This document shows positions 32,730 through 43,718 of a stretch of 64,000 nt of DNA, one piece after another. The translations under genes and the position numbers were made by a program. Position 1 is the first letter of the stretch; every line of letters begins with the position of its first letter. A model generated the notes under the pieces. It did no database searches and was not told the origin of the DNA. It saw only the letters and a list, made by a program, of their open reading frames with translations. Origin of the DNA: Strigamia acuminata (Eukaryota; Arthropoda; Chilopoda; Geophilomorpha; Linotaeniidae); assembly GCA_949358305.1 (NCBI GenBank), contig OX442314.1:8921060-8985059 (forward strand). The letters are read 5' to 3'.

Positions 32730-35700
32730 AATCTGACGATTTTAATTCTTTAATTTATAAAGAAGACGAATATAATACACTTTTCAACAAGAAACACTTC
32801 TAAACTTTACTTTTGACAAAATAAAATTAAACTTCGCGTTTGTTTGACACGTGTTAGCTTTTGCAGGTTACACGGCACACAAAATTCGAATCGTGACTGA
32901 AATCGGGACGGCGTGGTCAAGATGACTCTGGAACACGTCTTCTGGTCTGGTCTGGATGCGAATGATCAGTATCTGATCTGGTCCTCCTTTAATAGCAGGG
33001 GGCTGGGGATCCCTAGATCTCCCAACTTCTGATTGGCGGATGTTAGTGTCGGCCAATGGTATAAAGGACGTTACATCTATTTAGTAGTTCTCTACTAAGT
33101 CCGTTCCCTTCGAGATTCAATTTTACCGATAAAATAAAATTCCTTCGGGAAGACATTCGTAAAATATTGTATTTTTCAAATGAAAATAAAATAAACTTAC
33201 TTCAATCTTTTTGAACTTTGGGATTTTTACCAATCCAAATAATTAAATAACTTTTCTTCAAAAAATATTTTTCTTTTAATTATTCCGTTAGTGTGTGATA
33301 TCGTTACAACCACAACTTTAATAAAGTTTTCTCAAACTCTCAATTTTTCTTATTCTTATTCAATTATCGTTCAAATAATCATTCCTTTGTAATTGAAATC
33401 TATTTTCGATTCCCAACATTGTGTATTCATTTCCAATAGGAAGAATAATTTGACCAAGTCTTTACTTTTTCGGGTTTAAATTCCATTTTTCGAGTGTGAA
33501 AAAATAAATTTTCACCATCCATCTCCCCCTTTTTTAACAAATTTTTTTTTAACAAATAAAAATTCGTTAAAATTCTTTAAATTTGTTTTGCGAGAAAAAT
33601 TATCTAATTCTCTAATCTTCCAAAAGAAAATATTCGAAATTTTACTTTAAACGATAAAGTTATTGGTACAAATGTGTACTTGTTTTTCGGGAGAAAACTA
33701 TTCGACAATCCTTTAGACTTTTGGGTAAAAATTATTCATCAAATCTTTCTTTTTTGATGACAATTGCTTTGATTTTTCGAAAGAAAATATCTAGCTAAAT
33801 TCCACTTTTCCTGAGCGGACAATTGTTTTCACAATTAGTTATTCCTTTGCGATATTTACGAAGGACGTGTCTTTGATTATTCGTTTTAATAATTTTCGTC
33901 CCCCTTATCTCTAATAACGAGATGTTTTTGCAGAGATCTTTTATCTTTTGAATGAAAGAATATTTAAATCTCAATTGTCGTAAATACCTTCATCTGCTGC
34001 AGCATTTCCTCAATTTGAACTTTTCAAATGAAAAGACAAATCTGGAGAACTTTCACTGTCAAACTTCTATTCCTATCGCGCCAAAATTCGTAATTCACTG
34101 GTTTGGAATTCCGTATAACACGTGACACAATAACAGTATCGATGTCACAATTAAGCAGTTTACTACTCGGTCCGCGCGAGGACATGTAAATTACTTTTTT
34201 CCGATAAAAATAATTTTTCTTTGAAAAATATTTGAAATTGATTTTTCACAACTACTTTTGAATGAAATAAAATGAAGTTATTCCAACTTTTCGTTAATTG
34301 CTCACACATAACATTCCCTTTACTGTGGGATTTGCATCGAAATTCCATTTTTAAAGAACCTTTCTTTTACTTATCGCAAATAAAACATATTCAATCGTTT
34401 TTCTGATTAAACTTTAACACGTAAATTACGAACGAAATATATGATGACATTCCATTAACCTTTAGGAAAATTGACTAAATTCTTAATTTTTAGAGAAAAA
34501 TAATGTATCTAGAATCTTTCCTTTTCCGAATAAAATCTATGTTCAAAATAGAAGATAAATCTTGTGCAATTCTTAGTTTTTTCGAATGGAAAAATACAAC
34601 TTTTCATCAGCGGTGATTTATTTGATTTTTCCGAAAGAAAAATAATTACTTTGAAACTTATTTTCTTCGTTTAAATCAGCTATCTGATTTTAAAGCTTCA
34701 ATCCAATCAAAAAATATTCGCTCCGTAAATATTTCATGTGGCAAAGTTCATAGCCACAAATGGATTTGTTATTCCGGTTTTAAGAAATCATGTGGGAAAA
34801 TGTCCGATTAGATTACTAAAAATATTCGTTGTTTTTCAAACAGCTAAATTTCATTTTAGAAATTCTCAAAATTTGGGAGACCCAAATATCGTTGGAAACT
34901 TAAAACACTGTTAAATTTCTGAAAGGAAAGATTGAATGAAATCCTTTTACTTTTCCGAGGGAAAGCGTTTATCGTGATTCGTAACTTTCAATGTAAAAAA
35001 TACTATTCTACGTGGTCGGCAACTTCATTCGCCGCCATTTTATATTTTCTTAATTTCCATTGTCCCGAAGGAAAAAATGTACTTTTTGTGAAAATAGTTA
35101 ATTCCTTCAAATAAAGGTAATATTCATTTCGATTTGCAAATCTTTTCTGCGAAATGGAGTGTGTTGTTTTTCTCCAACAACTAAATTATCTTTGGTACCG
35201 ATGGCAGTGGAAAAATTAGTTCGCGACACTTAAATAAATCTCTACGAACCTTCTGTAACATTTCTCCGCTGTCTTTTATCTGTTGTCCGCCATAATTTCC
35301 AAGCATTCGTTCGCACCTTGCGTTGAAGGTTTGAGTAGCTTCCCTGCTGCGTTTGATACGGAGATCGACGCGTATTGCTATGGCGCGTGGTCGCTGGCTA
35401 TCGGTGTCGACGTACAGTTACAAGAAACTTAATTTCTTGTAAATATTTCCAAATAGTTGCGGTGTTTTCTTCGTTTTAACTTTTCAGGTGGAAAGATAAA
35501 TTCGTAAGAAGTCCGCCTTCTAAACTTGTATGTTTTTAGCTTTTCGAAATAAAACAAACTTCGAAAAAAAATATCTGTATTCTTATTTCACTCGAAACTT
35601 TTTTGATTTCTTATTTAAAATACTTCGTATTCCTTAAATTGTCGAACGAAAATAGTAAAGAGAGTTCACTAAACGTTTCCATTTCGTCAGTTTAACTTTT

Positions 35701-36224
35701 CACATGAAAATATAAACTGAAAATCTATTTGTCTGTTTTAACTAAAATTTTTTAGTTAATATCGGATTCAAGATTCGCTTTTGCAATTCGATCGAATTAA
35801 TTTGCAACCTATTTCAGTGATCGTGTGATAGGTCTATAACTTCCGAAATTCCTAGTTAAAGGACAGTTTTGGTGTTTCTCAAGAAAATAAACATGGTTTG
35901 AAACTGGTCTGTTTTTTAACTAAATCTTTTAGTTAAATATTTATCTCAAAATTCACTTTTACAATTCTATCGAATTTAATTGCAACCTAATCTCGGTGGG
36001 ACCTCCACGTGTGAGATTAGGTGGTAGTCTTTGAAATCCCTAAAATCTTCAAACGAAAATAATGAAGGAAAATCTACTACGTATTTCTATTTCATCAGTT
36101 TAACTTCTTCACATGGAAATATAAACTGAAAATTTAATCTGTCTATTTTTAACTTAAATCTTTTAGTTAAATATTTATCTCCAATATTCACTGTTGCAAT
36201 TCAATCGAATTTAATTGCAACCTA
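32730..36224. other. Element C long leader, non-coding with repeated short dyads
   Basis: About 3.5 kb upstream (minus sense) of the ORF with no credible coding region. It contains many copies of a short imperfect palindrome TTTTC-N4/6-GAAAA, for example near 33174, 33690, 33775, 34019, 34580, 34625, 34955, 35488 and 35699. Purine tracts of AAGGGGGA type lie at 33533-33540 and 33900-33906. Three tandem leader duplications end at about 35840, 36021 and 36244. Confidence 0.65.
35990..36007 (-). repeat. Second copy of the element C primer-binding site
   Basis: An exact 18-bp copy of the tRNA-Gln complement (TGGAGGTCCCACCGAGAT on the minus strand), 235 bp internal to the true site. The match continues outward through CG and then TGTGA, the first five bases of the LTR, before diverging. 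Confidence 0.9.
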
Positions 36225-36242
36225 ATCTCGGTGGGACCTCCA
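36225..36242 (-). other. Element C primer-binding site (tRNA-Gln)
   Basis: Minus strand TGGAGGTCCCACCGAGAT, complementary to the 3' end of eukaryotic tRNA-Gln ending ACCTCCA, two bases from the LTR. This fixes the element's orientation. Confidence 0.8.
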
Positions 36243-36244
36243 CG

Positions 36245-38172
36245 TGTGACGGTGACGACCACAACTCCCATTTAACAATGGTACCGGGAAGAGATCGCAA
36301 TAAATAAACAGTGAATACAATACGAGATAAATACAAGACAGTTTATTGTTGGTAAACAATAATATCAAGGCTAAATTATACATAGGACTAATGCCGACAT
36401 TTGGCAAGTTAACTGACTACTAAACTATACAAAGCATAGGCCAATTGGTCCTAAAATAATATCATTACGTGTCTGGGATAAGGGAGCGGTTTCCCCATCG
36501 CTCGACCTGGTTTACAGATGTCATCTAAGCCGGATGGCTGTGTCCTGGAGTCCGATATGGCTTCGCTGGTTTCCTTGGTTCGCTGTGTAAATTATCGCAC
36601 GTCGATAAATCGAATGATCTGAGCATTGCGGTTGACTTTGTCTGCACCGCCACAACTTTGGGAGGATATTGGTGTAAGTAAATGTATTCATTTTACTTAT
36701 CAATATTCCGCTTATGAATTATATTTAATTCATATCGTTGTGAATTCTTATTTAGATATTTTTGTGGATAAGTTGTCATCAACTTATCAGTTACATTTGC
36801 GTCTTTGATGTAATCGTGATCGTAATTAAGTCTTCTGACTTGGTTAATCAACTTGTCGCCAAGTTAATATTTAGCTGTTATAAATAAAATGAAGATTAGG
36901 CTTCCCGTCGCAACACACAATTGCCGTCGAAAGAAAATATACGCCTTGCAATGCAGAACGGTATCAAGCGTCCCCTGCGTCGCGACACGGTCGTTCGTCT
37001 GGCGATTGACGGTATCACGTACACAGGAGTCGATAGCTCGCGGCTCCGCACAGCAGTATAATCTCTCGCGGTACTAATAATAGACCGACTACTTTGGCAT
37101 CGAATACCATGAGAATCAGCTTGCCAAACACTTGGTGCTACTCGTGGTTACTGTAAAACAGACTGCTTTGGCACCATCCGGTGAAGGAACTAATTCTCAA
37201 CAGCAACGATGCTACTTGCGGTAACGGAATACGTTCATACCGAGAAAGACCACATGGTCCTGTCCGGAGGATACTGAATTGCACAACGGCGGGTTCTCCT
37301 TCGGCGTCGCAACCGTAAACTGTAACATTTATGCAACATAATGATCCCAGCACTTCGACTTCAATTGCCGGCGGTGGCATGATTCTGTAGAATCATGCAA
37401 CGGTTCTTTGTGAATAAATCAACAAAGAACCAAAAGGTTTTTTTACGTGAACAACGAATCATATTTCTTAAGTAACAATACCAAACAGAAAATAATCAAA
37501 CAGAGCTGCGGAATGGCCGATTGTTTGGGTTTATATAACCTGACTGGATTTAAGGATTAATCCAGTCATCCAATTGGAACATGGGTTCCACGAATCCCTC
37601 CAATCCCGTATCACCGGAAGTGGATACGGAGGAGCATTTATGCAAATTATGCTAATCCTTGTTACAACCGGAACTGGATACCCAGGACCGGAAATGGGTT
37701 CCACCAATCAGATTGATCGGTTGACCGATTGATCGCTAAACATTCTGTCCCGCAGAAATGGAAGTTACATTGTATTTAACAATGTCAGATACTTAATATA
37801 TATTTATATTTAATATTTAACACAATTTATTCACTTGATTAAATATACGTTTATATTTAATCATGAGGTTTTCAAGTTCGTATTCGAATTTATCGCTAAT
37901 TGCGATCGCGCCATCTAGTGGCAATATGGAGCATTGACAAATGCGGGTTTTAGCAGACGAATCTTCGTAATTATGCCGTGATACTTTAGTATCATGTGGA
38001 AATTAGTGTTTATTCTTAATAAACGAACATCTTTGTATTTGAAACATCATAAATGACTTTATTCTAGACATTTATCAGTTTTACACAGAATATTGTAAAA
38101 ATACCATCATATTGGCGCAACAGCGCTTTCTTGATAGAAAATAGGCATTTATAGCCATTGTAAACCGTCATA
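36245..38172 (-). repeat. Element C 5' LTR
   Basis: 1928 bp, same content as 28711-30638, including the 80-codon ORF at 37138-37380. Confidence 0.92.
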
Positions 38173-39041
38173 AGTGGTCCGAAGGTATCGCGCTTCATTG
38201 CCCACTCGAGGGCGTCGCGATGACCGAATCCATCGATTAAATAGGCGATCCGAAACTTCGTTCCCCATCGCTTGTTTAAGGCCTTGGAGAATTTGTGTCG
38301 GGCCGCCCAAAACGTCAGTCGTCCTTTCGACTTTATGATTTCTGGCGGCAATGCGTGTCGCCAGACACCAGGAGCGGTTGGAACATCGGGATGCAGTTCG
38401 AGATGTGTTTCCCGAAGCTGGATGATCTGTAAAATATTCGAAGAAATAATTAAAATCCATTTTTTCGTGTAAAATAATTATTTCCGAATTTTCAGTGAAT
38501 AAAATCACGGGTGAGATTTCATTCGACAGTTTAGATTCATTAAATTTTTCAAAATATTTGAAAAATCGTGAAAAACGTTGTTTCCGACGGCTATGTTTCA
38601 ATGTTGGAGCGTTACCGTAGCAACGCCTCAAAAACGAGACACAGCGCCATCTGATGATAATAATGGCGGCGCCTTCTTGCGAAGGCGTTACCAACGAACT
38701 TTTCGCTTTTTCTGAGTGAAAATGCACTTTTAATTACTTTTCATGACTGAAAGGTAATTTTATTTTAAATTATTTACCCGGTCGTGTCTCTGTGCACGAG
38801 TTTCGCCGTTTGGATCGGCGAATAGGCCTCCTCGAAGTTGTGGTCGGGGCGGCGTGACTGGCAAACGAGCAGCAGCGTCGGCCAGAGCGGCTTGAGCTTC
38901 GGCGGACGCTTCGGCGGACTCTTCGGTGACATCCACGGATGTATTCGAAGTGTTTGCGGAACCAAGCAGCGTCGAATTTGTTTCTAATTCGAGGCTGTTG
39001 GCGCCGGCTTCGCTTTCTTCTTTCGGTTCCTCTCCTTCCAT
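38173..39041 (-). CDS. Element B ORF3, proximal exons (interrupted by element C)
   Basis: Proposed exon a, 38778-39041, starts with ATG (MEGEEPKEESEAGANSLE) and ends at donor CGG|GTAAAT. Proposed exon b starts at 38426 after acceptor TTTTACAG and runs to the element C insertion at 38173-38176. Both joins are phase 0 and the frame continues at 28706, for a total of about 827 codons over three pieces. Exon a is acidic and Ala/Glu/Ser-rich; exon b is basic and aromatic (GRLTFWAARHKFSKALNKRW, FGHRDALEW). A further intron in the leader is suggested by donor GTAAGT at about 39126 and acceptor TTTGGATTAG at about 39051, just upstream of the ATG. A spliced third ORF without envelope features is unusual for Ty3/gypsy. 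Splicing is inferred from sequence only. Confidence 0.6.
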
Positions 39042-39249
39042 TTGAACGACTAATCCAAATGGAAAGAAAAACGAAAATTAATTTATTAGTTTTTCTTTGG
39101 AAAATTCCAAAGAAAAAACTACTTACAATTGAAGATTCGGGAGAATTTATCCAGTTGTTTCGCTTTTGGTTTTTCGGAGATGAGCACTTAGCACACGTGT
39201 GAGATCGAAGTGAACTCAGACGCGAAGTGATCAGTTCAAATACCGGAAG

Positions 39250-42200
39250 TTACGTTTGGGTAACGTCGCTGTTAGTGACGTCATCCAATCTTATTGTTTG
39301 ATTGGTTTGAGTATGGCTTGAGGAATTGCTCCTTACGTCATACGGCTGATCCCTGGATCTCGAGGTTAGCGAGGGGAGAAGACACATGTTGTTTTTTCCT
39401 CTCGGTTTACGAGTCCGAAGATTATATCTCTTTGTCGGCGAGGGATTTATTGTATTTAAATCGCCGTCTTCATTGTCATCGGAGACTGAGTCAGATGAGT
39501 CTTTTATTTCAGATGTTTTTTGTTTCTTTTCTAAAAACACCTTTTTATTTAATTTTTTAGCAATTTCAAGCTTTTTGAAACTGTCACGAAGTTCAACGTC
39601 GTTATTCACGAGGTCTGACTCCATTTGTGGTTTGGATGAATTATCGACAGGTATTTTCTTTAATTCATCGTCATCTAACGTATTAATTATATTTTCAGTC
39701 TTTTGACCGACTTCTTCGCCTTCTAACCATACTTCCTGATCGAAACTCGGGAAATACGGAGTTAATTCAGACGAATGGACAGCTGGAAATATTTCGTTAT
39801 TTTCTAGCTTTCTCAATTCTACGGATCCTCCCTGTAATACTTTGGTTATTACATATGGTCCTGTTCTTTTATCAGCGATGCCAGCTGCAATGCCGCGGGC
39901 AGCGCTCGACAAAACATGAGAATCTCTCCAAACTAAATCGTTTAATTTAAAATTGGAGAACTTCTCACCTTCTTTTTTAAGATTTACTCGTCTACGCAAA
40001 TCTAACACGTGTGACATCATGTGCTGATATGTTTCGGCGATAACGGCTTCTAATTTTTGCACGTATAAATGTGGGTTTTTTGGATCTACGACCAAAATTC
40101 CTTCAGGTATTCTTGGATCCCAAGGTACTCTGAGTTCGCGAAAAAAGTTAAGAAATGCGGGAGAGAAGTCTCTTCCTCTCGTCACCGTAGTTCTCAAACT
40201 AAATGCAAATTCACGCAAATATTCGTCCCATTTGGAATGAACAGATGAATAAATTGCAACCAAATATTTGATGTCACGGTTAACCCTTTCAACCGGGTTA
40301 GCTTGTGGGTGATACGTTGAAGTTGGTGTTGGAACCATCTTGAACTTTTCACAAAATTTTTTAAAGACTTGGGCACGAAATTGCGGGCCGTTGTCAGAAA
40401 TAATTTTACGAGGGAATCCCATGCTCATGGAAAGGTGATAAATGCAATTTGCCACTTTTCCAGCAGTGGGGTTACACATTGGATATAATTCTGGCCAATG
40501 AGTTGCCACGTCAAGTATGACTAAAATATGTGTGTTGTTTTTGCGCGTCCGAGGTTTCGGGCCGGTCAAATCAACACTTAGGCAGTCAAATGGGCTGTAA
40601 GGACCCATTTGCGCTGCTTCAATTTGTCCTTTCGTTCGAGGCTTGCAAGCTTGACAACGCTCGCAATGTCGAATGAATCTCGTAATGTCCGATTTCATGC
40701 CTTTCCAGGTATAAATTCGGCGTGCTCGATAAAGAGTCCTTGCAATTCCTGGGTGGCCAGAAAGTGGGTGGCCATGCATCAGCCAAATAATTTTATACTT
40801 CAATGTCTGAGGTACAAAAACTTTGAGTGCTCTCCCATCCTCCCCCAATTCATCAGACATTGTGGGATGAAATTGCATTAATAAGTCGTCTTCAATTAAG
40901 AAGGTGGTTGCGTGTTTTCTATATTGTTTCCTCTGGAGTCGCGTTGTGACGTCAGGCGGAAATTGATTACAATTTAAAAAATTACGCATCAATTGGCACA
41001 CTTTATCTTCTTTCTGTGCCTTAATTATGTCTTCCCTTGTGGGAGGTTCACAATCAAGACGTTCTACAATTTTGGCGACAAATGCTTTTATTAAAACATT
41101 TGACGAAGGAACTTGGAATTTCCTTGAAATTTGCGCTCTTATGACGTCATCTGATTCCTCAGAGGGGTCATAGATTTTAGTCCAATAGTTGACGAATTCA
41201 TGATCTTCCTTTTCCTCCAGCGTGGAGACAGGAAGCTCATGAAACTTTCCCATTTTCCAATTTCGTTGAGGTGATGGACAGTAAGATAATAATTCGTCAT
41301 TATCTCCATCATCTTCAGGATTTTCCGGTTTGTCAATCGGTGATCTGGATAAAGCATCCGCTAAAACATTTAGTGGACCTTTAATGTATTGTATTTCGAA
41401 AGAATAGCGCATCAGCTCCATTTGCCAACGCGCTAACCTTCCGGCAGGTTCGTCTAACTGCATCAACCATTTTAGTGCTTGATGGTCAGTCCTAACTATG
41501 AATGTGGTAAATTCCAAATAATGTCGAAATTTACGTAATGCCCAGATTACCGCTAGGCACTCCAATTCTGTGGCGCTGTAATTTATCTCAGCAGGTTGCA
41601 AACTTCTGCTGGCATAAACACAAGGCACTTCGATATTTTGATCATCGATTTCCCTCATTTGCATAAGCGCGGCGCCTAGTCCTTTTCTGCTGGCGTCGGT
41701 ATGCACAATAAATGGTTCTGTCAAATCAGGCATGGCCATTGTTTCTGCATTTGTTAAAGCATCTTTTATTTGATCAAAAGCTTCTTGATGAATTTCTGAC
41801 CAAATAAATTCCACATCCTTTTTGAGTAAAGGACGTAGAGGTTCCGTCATGACTGCTAGATTCTTGAGTAATCGGTGAAAAAAGTTCACCATTCCCAAAA
41901 ATCTCTGCAACTCTTTCAAATTTGAAGGAGCTGGCATTTCTTTAATGGCGGCGACTTTTTTAGGGTCGACACTAACTCCGTGAACACTTAACTTGTAGCC
42001 AAGAAAAGTTAATTCTTTTCTGCCAAATTTTGATTTTTCTGGATGAACATGAAGATTTGCATTTTCAAGTTTACTCAGAATTTCTTCTAGATGAATCATG
42101 TGTTCTTCAAAATTTTTAGATATAATAATTATATCATCGAGGTATGCCCATGCGAATTTTCGATAGGCGTCCCCCAAAATCTTCTCTATCAACTTTTGAA

Positions 42201-43698
42201 AAGTTGACGGCGCATTTACGAGGCCAAAGGGCATGACTCGAAATTGTAGTCGACCCAAAGGGCTCCAAAACGCAGTTTTAGCACGGTCGTTCGGATGAAC
42301 CTCTATTTGCCAATAGCCTTTTGACAAATCTATTGTTGTGACCCATTCAAACCTTCCGAGTTCTCGCAAGATTTCCTCAATGCTCGGCATTTGAGGAGGG
42401 TCGTATAATGTATGTGCATTGAGTGGTCTAAAATCAATGCAGAGTCTCGGATCACAATCCGGACGCATCACTAGAACTATTCGCATTCCATAGTCTCCAG
42501 TGGCTTGTTCAACGTATCCATTATCCAACATGTCTTGACAGATTTGACGGATAATTTCACGTTTTTGTGGATTTACACTTTTAAACGGAACTCTAATAGG
42601 AACTTTAGTGTCCAGTTTAATTTCATGCCTAACGAGGTGTGTTCTACCTGGTCGGCGTGATAAAATCTTTTCATGTTTCTTTAATACTTTTTCAAGCATT
42701 AAATTATTTTCCATTGACAAATTAGCGTCGCTAACAAGTCTTTGTACTATATTTTCTTCATTTGCAACTTTAGCTTGACACGCAGTGGCAGAGCCAGCTT
42801 TCATGTGATTTGCTTTAATAAAGTCGCGTCTCATGATTTCTTCGGGTGGATCAAGGAACTCTTGATAACGATCAAGAATCGCTTGAGGAACAAAAGGTAA
42901 ATCTTCTTTCAAAGACTTGACAAAATTCCAAGACATGGTCTTAGGATTTGGTTGAATATTGAGTCGATTCATGAAATCACATCCTAATAAAATAATAGGA
43001 TATTTATTTCTTAAAATTATGAATGGATGACTTAACATCCCGTGTGTCCACGCAAAAGAAAGTAGGAGAGTTCCTTCAGGGACTACATCTTCAGAAGCAG
43101 TCGTAACTCTCACATCCGGTCCAATTGGTCGAATTTCATCTTCCAGTTTCAGCGAAATTACTACGGAGTAGGCCATGAAGCTTCGATTAGCTCCAGAGTC
43201 TAACATCCCTGTTATCATACCGTTTGCCGTCTGCAATCGAATCGTCGGCAAATCATTGCTGTTTGGTATGTCCGCGTACTTGCACTTAAAACGTCGCGGT
43301 GGCTTAATTTCTATCGGCGGATCTAATGGTAATTCGTCCAATAAATCATTAGTGACTAGCGTTGCAGCCATTAATTTTTCAATACATTCATCAAGACCAG
43401 GTAAATCAATTTTATCTGACCTTTCAATGATTTCAGGTGTTGGCCTAGTTTTTTCATCAAGTAAAGTAACAGCATCTTTTATTTTAGATTCCCAATCAAT
43501 TTTTATTTGTTGAACTTTTTCTTTAAAAAATTCTTCAGTGATGTTCTCATTTTGCAGCACAAGCCTTAAATTGGAAACATCAATTTTTGGAAATATTAAA
43601 TTATTTTCTAATTCTAATTTAATCTGAGTATTTAAAAAATCATCTAAAATTTGAGATGGTGTTAGTTCATTTTCCGAGGCGGTAGGCGTCGCATCCAC
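39250..43698 (-). CDS. Element B pol: protease, RT, RNase H, integrase
   Basis: 1482 codons, open from a point upstream of 43698 in the -1 frame relative to gag. Domain order follows Ty3/gypsy: aspartic protease with active site MLDSGANRSF (about residues 165-175) and closing motif ILLGCDF. RT has CIDFRPLNAHT, LSKGYWQIEV, MPFGLVNAPSTFQKL and the catalytic YLDD box. RNase H has HTDASRKGLGAAL and RTDHQALKW. Integrase has an HHCC zinc finger (SGHPGIARTL...HCERCQACK), core Asp in LSVDLTG, Asp in IISDNGPQF and Glu in ANPVERVNR, and a C-terminal basic tail (KRYNLRTRKPRGK). No frameshift or stop was seen. It should copy RNA into DNA in the particle and insert it into chromosomes with a 4-bp duplication. 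Confidence 0.95.
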   Translation of the reverse strand: MDATPTASENELTPSQILDDFLNTQIKLELENNLIFPKIDVSNLRLVLQNENITEEFFKEKVQQIKIDWESKIKDAVTLLDEKTRPTPEIIERSDKIDLPGLDECIEKLMAATLVTNDLLDELPLDPPIEIKPPRRFKCKYADIPNSNDLPTIRLQTANGMITGMLDSGANRSFMAYSVVISLKLEDEIRPIGPDVRVTTASEDVVPEGTLLLSFAWTHGMLSHPFIILRNKYPIILLGCDFMNRLNIQPNPKTMSWNFVKSLKEDLPFVPQAILDRYQEFLDPPEEIMRRDFIKANHMKAGSATACQAKVANEENIVQRLVSDANLSMENNLMLEKVLKKHEKILSRRPGRTHLVRHEIKLDTKVPIRVPFKSVNPQKREIIRQICQDMLDNGYVEQATGDYGMRIVLVMRPDCDPRLCIDFRPLNAHTLYDPPQMPSIEEILRELGRFEWVTTIDLSKGYWQIEVHPNDRAKTAFWSPLGRLQFRVMPFGLVNAPSTFQKLIEKILGDAYRKFAWAYLDDIIIISKNFEEHMIHLEEILSKLENANLHVHPEKSKFGRKELTFLGYKLSVHGVSVDPKKVAAIKEMPAPSNLKELQRFLGMVNFFHRLLKNLAVMTEPLRPLLKKDVEFIWSEIHQEAFDQIKDALTNAETMAMPDLTEPFIVHTDASRKGLGAALMQMREIDDQNIEVPCVYASRSLQPAEINYSATELECLAVIWALRKFRHYLEFTTFIVRTDHQALKWLMQLDEPAGRLARWQMELMRYSFEIQYIKGPLNVLADALSRSPIDKPENPEDDGDNDELLSYCPSPQRNWKMGKFHELPVSTLEEKEDHEFVNYWTKIYDPSEESDDVIRAQISRKFQVPSSNVLIKAFVAKIVERLDCEPPTREDIIKAQKEDKVCQLMRNFLNCNQFPPDVTTRLQRKQYRKHATTFLIEDDLLMQFHPTMSDELGEDGRALKVFVPQTLKYKIIWLMHGHPLSGHPGIARTLYRARRIYTWKGMKSDITRFIRHCERCQACKPRTKGQIEAAQMGPYSPFDCLSVDLTGPKPRTRKNNTHILVILDVATHWPELYPMCNPTAGKVANCIYHLSMSMGFPRKIISDNGPQFRAQVFKKFCEKFKMVPTPTSTYHPQANPVERVNRDIKYLVAIYSSVHSKWDEYLREFAFSLRTTVTRGRDFSPAFLNFFRELRVPWDPRIPEGILVVDPKNPHLYVQKLEAVIAETYQHMMSHVLDLRRRVNLKKEGEKFSNFKLNDLVWRDSHVLSSAARGIAAGIADKRTGPYVITKVLQGGSVELRKLENNEIFPAVHSSELTPYFPSFDQEVWLEGEEVGQKTENIINTLDDDELKKIPVDNSSKPQMESDLVNNDVELRDSFKKLEIAKKLNKKVFLEKKQKTSEIKDSSDSVSDDNEDGDLNTINPSPTKRYNLRTRKPRGKNNMCLLPSLTSRSRDQPYDVRSNSSSHTQTNQTIRLDDVTNSDVTQT

Positions 43699-43718
43699 TA
43701 GACCGTCGGGATGCGCGC

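Larger units (their letters stand above)
28711..38172 (-). mobile_element. Non-autonomous LTR retrotransposon C (LARD-like), nested in element B ORF3
   Basis: A 9462-bp element with two 1928-bp LTRs (28711-30638, 36245-38172) that look identical in every stretch I compared. AGTG is duplicated on both sides (28707-28710, 38173-38176). The LTR ends are TGTGACGG and CCGTCATA. The minus-strand orientation is shown by a tRNA-Gln primer site next to the right LTR and a purine tract next to the left LTR. The 5.6-kb interior carries one 325-codon ORF and no protease, RT, RNase H or integrase. Confidence 0.93.
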
